Source: Seminavis robusta (lineage: Eukaryota; Bacillariophyta; Bacillariophyceae; Naviculales; Naviculaceae). From it: a DNA stretch of 64,000 bases. Made by a program: the position numbers and the translations under genes. The stretch lies in the NCBI GenBank assembly GCA_903772945.1, contig CAICTM010000105.1:1-64000 (forward strand). The letters are read 5' to 3'. Positions within the stretch are counted from its first letter, which is position 1; the number at the start of each line of letters is the position of its first letter. Below, one piece after another: positions 21,085 through 32,223 of the stretch. The notes beneath the pieces were generated by a model. It was not told where the DNA came from. It ran no database searches and was given only the letters and a program-made list of their open reading frames with translations.

Positions 21085-22194
21085 CCTTCCTGCTTTTCAA
21101 AACAATGTTTGTGGGGGCTCGACAAAGGACTATTACTAGCTAGGCTAGCCAGTAAGCTAGCCAAAAGGTTTTTTGGGACAACAGGTTGCTCGTGGCTGGT
21201 GGATGGAGCTCTCGATGGCTCGATGGAAAGACCGCACCATCGGTGGAAGCTCTGCGAAATGCGGAAGAGCAGCTCGTGCGAGCTGTGTGCTGTGTGGGCA
21301 ATTAATAATTGGGCAATTGCACGTTGAACACAATGTCATGTTAGTACTCCATGTAGTCTAGTCTAGTATGTTTCGATTGACCACTTGCCAAAAACAGCGA
21401 AATTTATTGGTTGTTAATAAATGTGCTCCCTGTGGCTTCTCTTTGAAATGATTTTTAAATCTACGTGAACACCCTAGCTAACACCCTTCTAAATCCACTA
21501 TCTCCCAACTTGAACTGGTCTGGATTGGTGGCCTTCTTTAGAATTCGCATGAAGGTGCCGTTTAAATAGAATCTGATGTCTAATCTACTTCAGAAGCTCC
21601 GGTACAGTGTACGACCTGTATACAGTACTGAACCATCAATCCACCTTGTTCTGTCCACGATTGAATGATTGATTGAAGATTATTTTGAATCGAATCGAAT
21701 CGAATCATTCACATGCATTCGATCTCTACAGTAATCTGAATCTTAGCAGGATCATCCGAGAGAATAAGCAGTTGAGACTGGCAATACCGTATACTGTACC
21801 ATCATACCATGTACTGTTTCTATCCCCACCTTTGTCAAGCTCTAATGTCCTTCCAGCTTTGCGTCTCTTCCAACGCTAAGACTATGTAATGGGAATGTAT
21901 CCTTGAACAATCCCTGACTAACTCGACTGACGTGTGCCAGTGGGAAGTTGGCTCTCCAGGCTGTTGCGTTCCAAAAAAGAGGAGCTTCACGCTACGTGCT
22001 CAATGATAACCCTCGTAAGCTTTTATAATATGGTAAAGACGTACGTTTACAGTTCTAGGATTCTTGTTACAGTTATTATGCACTGTTCCTTGTAGATCTG
22101 GGCCGAGTGTACTACCCATTCATTAGGGGTTCCATGTAATCTCGTGTCACTGACTTTTTTGTTTCTACCGATACCGTGCTGCTGTAATGTATAT
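21085..22194. other. 5' flank of LRR copy B and 3' flank of Arg/Ser-rich gene
   Basis: No gene seen. Contains the right arm of duplication copy B. A short GAATC run lies at about 21690-21707. Confidence 0.5.
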
Positions 22195-23223
22195 CTAGAT
22201 CTGCAAGGTTGCCAAGGACATGTTCAATCGTTCCGACAATTGGGTTCTGCGGCGCCTGGGTGTGGCCAGAAGTTTGGAGACGGTCTTGTTGAACTGTTTC
22301 TTGGCACGTACTCCCAAGCGATCGTTGTTGGCAGCGCTGTGCTCGGATACTGAGTCTGCCAACAACTTGTCTTGTTCGTCGCCTGTGAGCTCCTCCAACT
22401 GTGGCGCTTGACTGTGAAAGGATCCTTCCATGGAAGAACTGCAAGCTTCCGTGGCATCTTCTTCCACCAAGTCTTCTTTGAGCAAAATGGTCAAGTTGTT
22501 CACGTATTCATTGTGACTGCTCTTGGCATGGACATTGTTGGCATCGACATAGGAGAGCCCACCTGTGCGAGAAACATCAAACTGCAAGATGCGAATGCTA
22601 TCATCCTTCATTGGTTCTTCTTCTTCTTCCGATCGTCGGCGCAAGGACCCATTCATACTGTCCCGACGACGGCGGCGGCGGCGATCTTGGTGACGGCTGG
22701 ACGAAGACAGGCGGCTCGAGCTGGTATCCAAGACGCTCAAACTACTGTGCAAGGAGGCAGCGCTGCGTCGCTTGCTGCTCGTCGTTTCACGGCGCGAATA
22801 GTGCCTGGAAGATACCGCTTGGATACCCTTGGTGAATTCCGTCAAGGCAGAACTGACCGTCATGGAATCACGGGATTCCTGATCTTCTTCTTCGAAATGA
22901 CCAGAGAAGGTCTCCAAAAGATCCTTAGTAGCAGACGACGAGGATCGTCGCTTCTGGAAAGAACGGCGGCGACGATGGCGGGGTGTTTCTTCGTTGTCTT
23001 GCTTCTGCGTGGTTCGTCGTCGGCGTCGCTCTTCGCGGGCTCTTTGGGTAGCAGAGGATCGCATGATGCTACTACTGCTAGCGCTGTGATTGGACTCACT
23101 GGTCAATTGGCGGCGTGGGCGGTCCTCCGTATCATTGTCCAGTCGTTGTTGTCGACTGTTGTCGGATCGACGGACGCGGTCTCGGCGGGAGGTGCGAGTG
23201 GTTGTGGTGACTGCTGGATTCAT
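22195..23223 (-). CDS. Arg/Ser-rich protein of unknown function
   Basis: Single exon, 342 aa, ATG at 23221-23223 (MNPAVTTTTRTSRRDRVRR). No known domain is recognised. The first 200 residues are very rich in Arg, Ser, Gln and Glu with runs such as RRRRRR and SSSSS. An acidic patch (SEEEEEPMKDDS) precedes a more ordered-looking C-terminal third (RILQFDVSRTGGLSYVDANN, NNLTILLKEDL) and a basic tail. The R/S content suggests a phosphorylated, possibly nucleic-acid-binding, disordered protein, but this is only composition. The strand is chosen because the opposite frame reads as low-complexity translation and this one has a plausible ordered C-terminus. Confidence 0.72.
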   Translation of the reverse strand: MNPAVTTTTRTSRRDRVRRSDNSRQQRLDNDTEDRPRRQLTSESNHSASSSSIMRSSATQRAREERRRRRTTQKQDNEETPRHRRRRSFQKRRSSSSATKDLLETFSGHFEEEDQESRDSMTVSSALTEFTKGIQAVSSRHYSRRETTSSKRRSAASLHSSLSVLDTSSSRLSSSSRHQDRRRRRRRDSMNGSLRRRSEEEEEPMKDDSIRILQFDVSRTGGLSYVDANNVHAKSSHNEYVNNLTILLKEDLVEEDATEACSSSMEGSFHSQAPQLEELTGDEQDKLLADSVSEHSAANNDRLGVRAKKQFNKTVSKLLATPRRRRTQLSERLNMSLATLQI

Positions 23224-25299
23224 GTTTATTGTTTGTTTGTGATTTTGTGAGTGTGTTGCTGAAGATGAGTGACTTCAGTCGTCTGATCTTTTGACGGACT
23301 GGATATGTATGTTCGCTCCTTCTTAGCCTGCTCTGGAGATCCGGATTTGTGTGTTGTCCGAGCTTGAGTTTTATTGAAGCCACAAGACCAAGAGAAGAAT
23401 TATTGAAAAAATTGTGAGCACTTTTTACTTCACAGAGTGGGTTCAATCCGGCACTCAAGCCAGACTTATAAAGGTAGAAGGGGTAATGAGTAAAATAAAT
23501 TATATTTAACCATATCATTCAATGCCACATCTACCTGAATCCGAAACCCTTCCTTCCAGGTTCCAGGCCACCAAGCCAAAGTCGAAGAGCGTTGCTGTGA
23601 GCTGTGCTGTGGGTCTTGGTGTCGTCCAGCACTTACTTACGCCCAACCGCTGTATGAAGGGTTCACTAGCTAGTGGGTTCTCCCTTCTACCCTATGTGCA
23701 TGTCCTTGGAATGTACAAGGATTTAACTTGTGGCTTCACTGTGTGTTGTAAGAATAGCCTGCTTCGTTCTTTTGGTGAAGTTTGGTCCGATTCCCCTTAA
23801 CAAAGTTGGCAAGATCGCATGCGGATAAAAAAGCTGAACATTGGATCTGAGCAGTTTACAAGGAGTATGGTTTACCCGCCAAAATGCTTGTAGTTTATCT
23901 TCGTTCTGTTCGTTGTTGCATGTTTTGACGATGATGAGCCCCCATGCATCATTGATTCGCTCTTTATCCGGCTTTTGTCGTGGCTTCTGCAGTGGGAGAC
24001 GAGTGATTTATTAGTTGGATCCCAATGGTACGACGAGGTCTCTTCATCACGTGAAGAGACTGCTTTGGTGAATACCTTGGGGCAATCAAAGATCGGCTCT
24101 TCCTCTGGTATCTGGTGCAGGAGTAGCTACAGTCTAGCAACAACATTGGTCAGAGAGTCTACGATCAGCACGGACTTCCAGCCAGCTACCACAGCGTATG
24201 ATAGATGTTGAGGACAGACGTCTACCAAGTAGTTAGGGTGATGTTGTAGTGTTGCAGTGGCCAAGCAAAAACTACGGACGGATCGCTTTCCAAGAGCTTG
24301 CACCTCTTCACACTGCGCTTCTGGTACGCGTCGCGTCGTCTTGCGAGCGCACAGTGTTGGGAAGCGAATACGGGCGCTTCCCTTTTAGGTCCTTCAGTAA
24401 CTACTACATGTACTGCCAACAACCGGTTTGGTTTGTGGAGGACAACTGGGTCAAAGGATCTGGCTGTGCATGAAAAGGAGGGAAGCAGAAAACAGAGAGA
24501 GCGAGAGAGAGAGAGAGAGAGAGAGACTGCGGGAAAGAGAGTTTAGGCGTCAGCAGCCAAGAATGCAAATTTGGAAAGCCTGTGGAGAATTAGCTACAAG
24601 TTGGCTGCAACATTCAACACATCATGTGGTTGGAAGCAACTCGAAGGGGCCAGAGCTGGCTTGTACAACTTGAATGCCACCACTGCCAAGATCAGGGCAA
24701 CTCAACATCATAGGCATATCTTGCTATTGGCTGGTAGGCTTTGGGCCGGAGCCAAGATCAAGGCAACTCAACATCATAGGCATATCTTGCTGTTAGCTAG
24801 GCTTTGGGCCAAGCAAGATACAAGCCGTTCATTCGATGACAGACATCTTGGCTCACCCAGTCTTTTCTGTCTGCCATTCTAGCTCTAGCACTCTACCCAG
24901 CTAAATTCAATCTGATATCTCGGGGGTTACTAGTAGTAGTAGAACTCTGGGCATCTGCACAGTTTCCTCCCTCTCATCACAGCAACTTTTGTTCCCTCTT
25001 CCGATTTTATTCGGGGCAGAACCAAGTTTTCACATGGAAGGGTCATTTTTCATCCTTTCCTTCCCCTTTCTTTTTAAGTAGTTTGCAAGTCTGGGTGTGA
25101 CGACTGGCTTCTCTTGGAAGTACAGTAGGTTCCATTGGAACCTTCCGAGAAAAAATCTCGCATGGGGTTTTATCAGAGACGAGGCGGAATTCGTTGAAAT
25201 GTGGAAGAGTTGAAATGTGGAAGAGTTCAAAGTGTGCGCTACAAGCCCGTTCGTGCCTTCGTTGGAGTGATCCTGCTGGAATATCTCGCTCATTCCGAA
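23224..25299. other. Intergenic, simple repeats only
   Basis: Upstream of two divergent genes (Arg/Ser-rich leftward, LRR rightward). It holds a (GA)n run at 24494-24527 and a 66-bp tandem repeat at 24685-24810. A short stretch near 24618-24650 (acatcatgtggttggaagca) weakly resembles an LRR-coding stretch of the gene at 25300 and may be a relic. No gene seen. Confidence 0.5.
24685..24810. repeat. 66-bp tandem repeat, two copies
   Basis: Positions 24685-24750 and 24751-24810 share gccaagatca, caactcaacatcatagg, catatcttgct and ggctttgggcc with few differences. No function visible. Confidence 0.85.
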
Positions 25300-27528
25300 A
25301 TGGCCACAAAGAGTTCAAAGACCATCCTTAGTGACAGGAAGGAAGTCGCACACAGCAAGGACGTTGTGAGCGGCAGCGACGCGATCGCGACTGTGGTTGG
25401 CGGCACGAAGAATTCCACCGAGGGCGACAGGATGGCTACTGATATCGTCGTGAGTGGTGGTGAAAAGAAGAAGGCAATTGGAAAAGTCGAGAACAACACA
25501 GAGTCTCCCTTACGGCAGGCCATGAATGTGGCAGCATCCACAGATGATTTTGATCCTCTCAGCAGTGTATTGCCCATGCCGCTACCAACAGCAGACAACA
25601 ATCAAAATCAGCAACCTGCTATGGTGCGTCCTGGAGCATACGCCGTCGCACCTGGAATATACTTCCAGAGAGCCACCTTCCTTAGCCATTCCCTAGTAGT
25701 GGGTGTTCGTTCAGAGGAATTCAGAAGGGGGGGATCCGATGAAGAGCAACCAGCCGGGAATAGTGAAGGCCGCGCCGTCGGTTTGGCTGTGGCCAACCCA
25801 GTAAGTGAAATTTTCCCCTACCAGCTGCCGCAAGCCTTCAACTTTGATGACAGTAAACAAGCTGTGATGAAGAGAATGCACAACTCCAAGCAAATCAAAA
25901 CATTTCTTCTGCTCGTGAGCATTGCCCTTACTGCATTTGGTATGGTGGTACTCGCCGTTCTGATCCCGGGAAATTCCACTGCAGCCACTACTACTGCACC
26001 ATCAACGACACAGGTTCCTGCGATAACAGCAGCACCCATCTCGAACAAAGGATTCCTTGATTCATTGCTAAACAACTGCACCATCCAAGGTCAGGAAGAC
26101 CATGGGTCGCCTCAGTTCAAAGCCTATCAATGGCTGATGGAAGACTCTGATAACTTGCCTTTCTACACCATCCATCGGATCAAGCAGAAATTTGCCCTTG
26201 CCACAGTATTCTATTCAACTGGTGGTAGCACATGGGATGACAACACAAACTGGCTCAACCATTCTGTCCACGAATGTGACTGGTTCAGGGCACCAGATTT
26301 TGGCAGGAAATCAAGAGTAACAAAGTTCTATCCAGGATACTTGGAAGGCTTTTTGGAACCTCTTCCAACCACAGTCTGTAACAATGATGGGCTTTATCAA
26401 CATCTCTGGCTTGACCAGAACAATCTTGTGGGATCTCTTCCTGAAGAGCTGTACATGTTGACTTCTTTGCGGACAGTATCATGTGGCTGGAATCAACTGG
26501 AAGGGACCATTTCAAGTCACATTGGACAGCTGACATCTCTAGAAGGACTCTATCTACAAAATCTGCATCTGACAGGTACTTTACCAACTGCAGTGGGCCT
26601 ACTATCAGGCCTCCAAGTCTTCTCTCTGAGTACCAATCAAATCGAGGGGTCCATTCCTTCAGAGGTATGGCAGCTGACCAAATTGAGGGATGTGAGTTTG
26701 AGGCGCCTGAAACTGAAGGGCACTCTGCCCTCAGAGATAGCCGCTCTCTCCAGGTTGAGATATTTTCTGCTGGCCGAGTCTGACTTCTCTGGTAAGTCTT
26801 GTGGCCAGTCTTCTTCCTGTTGATGAAGCAGAAGGTTCTGACATTCATGTGCCCCTCCTCACTAACAAACAGGCACAATTCCATCAGAGCTGGGTCTACT
26901 TGAATCTCTAAAGGCACTTGGTCTCTACTCAAATCAATTCTCAGGCAGTCTGCCAAGCGAGCTGGGTCAGTTGACTGTTCTATCAGGTTTCCGGTTCTGG
27001 GGCAACTATCTGGAGGGAACCCTCCCTACAGAGTTGGGCCTTGCAACATCACTGATCAATATTCATGGAGGGCAGAACCAGTTTTCTGGCCAGATTCCCA
27101 GTGAATTCGGCATGCTCACATATCTGGAGGCTATCCTGAGTTTCCATGACAACTCTCTTACACAAACTATCCCAACAGAGCTTGGCCTCCTGACTAGGCT
27201 TCAAGAGCTCCAGATCCAAGACAACGAAATATCCGGCTGGATCCCTTCTGAAATTGGAAAGCTTACCTCACTGGAACACATGGCCCTTGCCAATAATTCT
27301 CTGTCGGGTACTCTTCCAGAGGAGCTATCCATTCTCAAGCAGTCTCTCCACACATTATCTTTGACTGGGAATCCTTTGCTGTCTGGGTCTGTTCCTGCAA
27401 CTCTTTGCGCCCTCAATGGTACCTGTGATGGAAACAATTTTGGATTTGAACCATGCAGAGAAGCGGGTGGTCTGTCATTTGACTGCACAGATATACTTTG
27501 TGGTTGTGAATGTTATTGCCCCAAATGA
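25300..27528 (+). CDS. LRR single-pass membrane protein with PGAYA motif
   Basis: Exons 25300-26791 and 26873-27528; the intron is 81 nt (GTAAGT...ACAG), phase 1, falling between FSG and TIPSELG. Predicted 715 aa. The frame is open further upstream without an ATG, so the start is ATG 25300 (MATKSSK). Cytoplasmic part: PGAYAVAPG (111-119) followed by QRATFLSHSLVVG, then GLAVANPV (161-168) and LPQAFNFD. Membrane segment at about 199-221. Short Thr/Pro linker, cap (SPQFKAYQWL, FALATVFYSTGG, HECDWF), about ten LRRs and a Cys cap (FDCTDILCGCECYC). There is no kinase. The relics at 14690 and 18560 look like copies of the 3' end of a close relative. Confidence 0.92.
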
Positions 27529-28675
27529 AGCATTTAACCGTACAGGGTCATTGACTGGATCTCTGCATGACATGCAGGCTCCATGCCAGTGATCCTGTCT
27601 GTCCACACTGTGACACTCCTTACCCATGTCTACATCTCTCTTGCAGAAGAAGCCATTCTTGTATAGGCATTCACAAATATCGATATACAAGTTTGTAAGA
27701 TATTCTTCTCGTACGATTGCCCCTAGGAAGTATGCTTCCCAGCTGCCTCTCCCCAAACAAGACGCGCTTTGCCAAACCTTGGCAAGGACCGTTTAGTTTC
27801 TCTGTTTCTACTATTTTCGTTTATAATGAGTGCTGTGTTGTTGCGGCAACGAGGTCTGTTACCTTCGAAGCACCCACACCTTGGAGCTTGGAGCCAGACC
27901 TGTTTCGTCGAACAAAACACGAGCTTTTTGCATGACACCGTTGTGTGTGGTTGGCGGGCCTATTGAGTGGAAGGGGAGATTACTGGAGTGCCAATACTGG
28001 AGTGCTTAGCATTCGAAGAACTTTCCGATTCATCATTCTTTTCGTTGGCATCTGTCGCCAACCTAGTAGGGTTCTCGCCTGGCTAGACTTGTTCAAAGCA
28101 AATTAGATGAAATTGCTCGTATACGTTGCTACTAGTATCATCATGGCTTTCCATCTCCTTTGGTAGGAGGTTTTCATGGTTATTGTTGTCAGGTTCCTCT
28201 TGGCCTCATCGCTTACTGTACCAGTACTACACGCACGTATCGTACTGTATTGACTGTCACCCATCTTGTCATCCACAGCTACCGGTACCATAGCTCCAAC
28301 TCTAAGAAAGATCCATCACGACTGAAAGCGTATCTTTTGCCTGGAGTGTACGACTCAAGCTCGAGTCGTGCAGGAAGATCCAGGTGTCGAACTTCACGTT
28401 TTTGTGCCCAGAGAGCTCAAAGAGCATGGAAGTCTTCAATCGAATTCCTTTGACGACAACTATCTACTTAGAGGCAAATCAGGAAGCTTTCATTCGACTT
28501 CATTGGAATTCATTCGATTCACAAGACGACAATCAGTTACTTAATGTCACAAAAACTGTCCTTCAGAAGGCTCAAAATAGGCCTTCATTCGACTTCAAAA
28601 GAAGTCACTCTGCTTCCTTGGAAAGGAAGATCTTTTGCAAGGCGCTTGGATAGATTTCACCATTGCGTCGTCTGC
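27529..28675. other. Intergenic, no gene seen
   Basis: The 3' flank of the LRR gene and 5' flank of the methyltransferase gene. Short frames on both strands at 27717-27966 overlap each other and show no domain. Confidence 0.5.
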
Positions 28676-29383
28676 ATGTGTATCATCAGTTGCTTTCCTC
28701 TTCTCACAATTTTGCCAACAAAAGCATCCATATTCCAACACATCTACAAAGATCCCACTAACAACAACAACATGACACAAGACAAGCGCCGCTCCTTTCG
28801 AGATCCGGAAGGTCTCTTGAGATTTGCCGGTTTGGAACGACACCATCGCGTGTTGGACGTCTGCACTGGCTTTGGATACCTGGCGCGACATGCCTCCTTG
28901 ATGACCGAACATCCCGTGGATGCGCAGAACGCCAGTGAATGGCGTACTTGGTTCAATGCCATTGGGATCTCCAAGACGATTCATGAAATGGAACGAGGAT
29001 ATCGTGTCCGACACTTCTACTCCAGTATGGAAGATCCTGCGTTGTCACAACGAGGCACATATGATCTCATTACAATGCAAAATGGATTCCACGATCTTTT
29101 TGACATGCCCATTGATCGTCGCAAGTTCTTTCAGTCCATTCGAAGAGCCTTGAAACCAGGAGGCAAGTTCTTGTTGGTGGACAATCAAGCGGGACCTGGA
29201 CGAGGTCTCAAGGATGCCGTGGAAGAATGGGTCGTTCGCAAAGAGCTTCAGGACAATGGATTACTTGTGACCAAGACATCCGATATGTTCCAAAATCAAG
29301 ACGATCCCTACACTACTTCCTCCTGGACGGAATCCTTGCGTGAGACGGACCGCTTTGTCTTTTTGTGCGAAGAAGCCATCTGA
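28676..29383 (+). CDS. Class I SAM-dependent methyltransferase, COG4798-like
   Basis: Single exon, about 235 aa from ATG 28676. The SAM-binding motif I is VLDVCTGFGYLARHA. Later motifs are YDLITMQNGFHDLF and ALKPGGKFLLVDNQAGPGRG. The Asn-x-His-Asp-Leu and LKPGG...VD pattern resembles bacterial predicted methyltransferases of the COG4798 type, which often carry signal peptides. Here residues 1-20 (MCIISCFPLLTILPTKA) are hydrophobic and could be a signal. The frame is open back to 28544, and another ATG at 28772 would give the bare enzyme domain, so the start is uncertain. The substrate is unknown. A bacterial origin is possible but not demonstrable here. Confidence 0.8.
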   Translation: MCIISCFPLLTILPTKASIFQHIYKDPTNNNNMTQDKRRSFRDPEGLLRFAGLERHHRVLDVCTGFGYLARHASLMTEHPVDAQNASEWRTWFNAIGISKTIHEMERGYRVRHFYSSMEDPALSQRGTYDLITMQNGFHDLFDMPIDRRKFFQSIRRALKPGGKFLLVDNQAGPGRGLKDAVEEWVVRKELQDNGLLVTKTSDMFQNQDDPYTTSSWTESLRETDRFVFLCEEAI

Positions 29384-30557
29384 AGAAATCCAGACGAGCA
29401 ACTTCTGAGTTGCTTTCGTTCTCCGGTTGCTGGCTCGACCTGGCCACCTCTTCTGCCATTCCATTCCATCCTGCCTTCCATCCACTAGAGCAATGACGGT
29501 ACCGTGGCCGCAATCATTTCATCTGTATCATCCTCTTAGCTAATCCATATAAACCAGACCTCTCTACTTACACGCTGAACCTACCAGTTGGACTCGAAAG
29601 CACAACGGGATGTTGGTACTTCCAGCACGCAAAAACATCGTGCCGACAAGCTTGGCAATCCAAAAAGCGATGCACTTGCTTTGACATACGCAGCAAAGCG
29701 GTCAAGGCCACCACGGAGCGGATGAGCCTTCGTACTGGCAGCAACATCACGGGTATTTCGATGCCGTCCCTCAAGTGGTAGCCGCAGCTCTGCTACACAG
29801 TAACACTGGAGCCCATGTTTGAGTTTGCAATCCGTCTCGAAACCATTAGTTGTCAAAGGTATTGTAGATTGTAGACTACTACCTAGCCGTTGGTGAACGA
29901 GATGCATGTTAGGTGGTCTTCGCAAAGCTAAAGGTAGCTGCTAGATAGCTAGGAGCTCTTTTCTGGCTCGCTGCGATGCGCTACAAAAAACAGTACACTT
30001 TTCAGTCGAAGCAAAGCACTGGTGTGGAATGCGATTGCGCCTGTCTGCGAGGAATTGGACGGGACAAGCCAAGGAAGGACAAGAAGCTCTGGTGGCCTTC
30101 CCATTCAAGTCGTCGTAGGTGATACCAGCTGCCGATTGTACCCGCTTCGCTGATGCCCAAGAACGATTTGCTACAGTGTAGCACGGATGCCAACTACAGC
30201 GAAGTTGGTCGGATGTTTCAGTCCGTTGGCTATTTTTTGCACCCCCACCTAAAGGAGTTAGTTCGAACTAACTAGCTAGTAGGTTATGCCTGCGAATGAC
30301 CAATCTTGTTCGTAATATCTCTCCCAGCTACCGGTAGAGCTAGCCATCGTGTGGTATGGTGTGAGGTATGGTGTTTCATAACCTTGTAGTCAGGTAGTAC
30401 GGTCGTAAAAACAAGCGACGCCATTAGTAGTTTTGAATAAAGCAACCCACCCTGCTGCGGTATGACAGCAATAGTATGTACACTAGTAAGTCCTGGGTCT
30501 GTTTTCAAGGGGGCGGGAGTTTGTTTTCGGTCTCTGTAACGTTCTTCCCATGATCAA
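29384..30557. other. Intergenic, no gene seen
   Basis: Short frames at 29568-29925 (minus) and 30002-30193 (minus) have no recognisable domain. No RNA gene was recognised. Confidence 0.5.
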
Positions 30558-30986
30558 CTATGCAGCGTTGGCCACCATTTTGCTGTCCTTATCAGTTGTA
30601 CAAATGGATCCGTCACTCTCTGGGGGCATCTCTTCTTTCATGTTGTCCATACTGAGTCGTCTCTTAGGCATCTTGGGGCAGGTGCAAGACCCTGCTAGGC
30701 AAGGTTCTGTGAAATCCTTTCCGATCGCAGGGTAAGACCATTTGGTTGGAACTCTTCGTTGCTTCCTCTGGGAGTGTTTCATCCTGTGAACGAGTTTGCT
30801 GCTGACGTGATCCCCTCTCATTGGTGGGGATTGTGGCCAAGGGCATTTGGCAGTGGAATGGATGGATGCATTGTCCTGGACCAAATCAATGGTATTATGT
30901 GGAAGTAGTGTCTTTGCTTCAGATGTCATCTTGGCGGACATTCCTTGGAAGTTGGCCCTCATGAAATTATTCAAAGCGGAGCACAT
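30558..30986 (-). CDS. Hypothetical protein, doubtful
   Basis: A minus-strand frame of 142 codons from ATG 30984-30986 (MCSALNNFMRANFQG) ending MVANAA. No domain is recognised; it is Ser/Lys/Pro-rich with several Cys. Upstream the frame continues through a Pro/Gln stretch without another ATG, so it could be a terminal exon. It borders the transposon island at 32-37 kb and could belong to it. It may also be chance. Confidence 0.3.
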   Translation of the reverse strand: MCSALNNFMRANFQGMSAKMTSEAKTLLPHNTIDLVQDNASIHSTAKCPWPQSPPMRGDHVSSKLVHRMKHSQRKQRRVPTKWSYPAIGKDFTEPCLAGSCTCPKMPKRRLSMDNMKEEMPPESDGSICTTDKDSKMVANAA

Positions 30987-32223
30987 TGTTGGTGAGCGCA
31001 ATGGTGGTTGTTGTGGTGGTTGTTGTGGGGTTGTGTTTGATAGCTCTTTGATTGTCGAATGAGTGTATCATTTTAAAATGGCCCTTCAAAGATTGTGAGA
31101 TTTGGGGTCTGTTCGCAAAAAGCTGTTGCCGACCACGAATACCGCACTCGAAGGCTTCGGGAATTGGGTTGCCAGGTACCGGTAGCATGCGAATCTTATC
31201 ATAAGCAACAAGCAAATGTGTCACCAATAAGTATTTTGATGTGCTCCTGGCTCCTGATAGCTCCTATGCTTAGATCCGAGCTGCTGGGAACATGCGCGAA
31301 GGAGCAAGGAGGCTTAAAAAAAAAATGACGCAAGGTGACGCAGAAGTCTGCTACAATAAGGACACTTCCCCCAAGAAAACCGGGGGGAGTGCGTCAGCTG
31401 TGCTTCGCACTTACAGGTGATAGATGGGGGACGTTGTGTACTCCTGGCCAAACACATTGGCCATCGAGCCGGCAGACCAAAAAGTGAAGACAAAGTATGG
31501 GTTAGACATGCGTGCTGACGTACTCGCTGAATGCAAGGCAGAAGAAGGAGTGGATGACTTACCGTTGGTAAAACAAATCGTGACTGAGACCGTGACACAT
31601 TTCCAAAAACATGGCGAACCCGCAATGAACCCTCTCCCACCATTGTGAATGGTTGTCTTCTGGGAGAAAAAAAAACAAGAAACCCCGAACCCAGCAATGG
31701 ATGACCAGTGTCGTCACCTCAGAAGGGCAACCGATAAGCAATGGGAAGAAGACAAGACCGTGCATTTTCTCGTTGTTGGCTAATTTTGACTCCATTGTAG
31801 TGCCGCGTTGCATGGGCTTCATCATTGTTTGGACTTGGTGGGAGTAATGGCAGGAAGTCAGCGACCAAAGGGCGGGTTCACTCCAAAACTTGGAACAAGG
31901 GACCGCGAAAGCTGGCAAGGTTGTCTGTTCGAACAATTTGGCTCTGTACTCCTTATGTGCTTGGCCAACTCAGGCGTCAAGGCTGCCTCTCCGCTGGGAT
32001 ACTCACAATTTGGAGAATGTTCGAGGATAAATCATTGGTGGGAATTGCCATTTGGGCTACCCAAACAGGGTGTTTGCGACCATGAAACTCAATTTTGGAG
32101 TTGACTTGTTTTTCTGCCACTGCACGAACAATCGCCAAAGTAATTAGTAATAAAGTAGTCAGTTGTGTTTCTACTTGCAGAATTGGTTGGTAGGAAGATA
32201 TTATCGTTGCAGACCCATCGCCA
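30987..32223. other. Unresolved stretch upstream of the transposase
   Basis: Several medium frames overlap here (plus 31424-31648, minus 31559-31936, plus 31808-32104), none with a domain I recognise. The plus frame at 31424 (YGLDMRADVLAECKAEEGVDD) reads like real protein, so decayed transposon coding sequence is possible. If the downstream transposase belongs to an element, its left end should be within or left of this stretch. I could not see a terminal inverted repeat. Confidence 0.35.

Larger units (their letters stand above)
18384..22170. repeat. Tandem segmental duplication, copy B
   Basis: Direct repeat of 14057-18383. The junction at 18383/18384 joins the right end of the unit (ctgactttgtttct) to its left end (ttatgtattggagagacg). 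The left end is therefore a stray copy of the PAP2 5' flank. The unit ends near 22165, short of the Arg/Ser-rich gene. Copy B is about 540 bp shorter than A overall but keeps a longer LRR relic. Confidence 0.85.

Noticed and set aside
22372-23250. 292-codon plus-strand frame
   Set aside because: Antisense to the Arg/Ser-rich gene, whose own frame has the better start context and an ordered C-terminus.
24494-24527. (GA)n run as a possible regulatory element
   Set aside because: Simple repeat with no evidence of function here.
29384-30557. Search for tRNA or other RNA genes in the gene-free spacers
   Set aside because: No cloverleaf or conserved RNA box could be recognised by eye; a covariance-model scan would be needed to exclude them.
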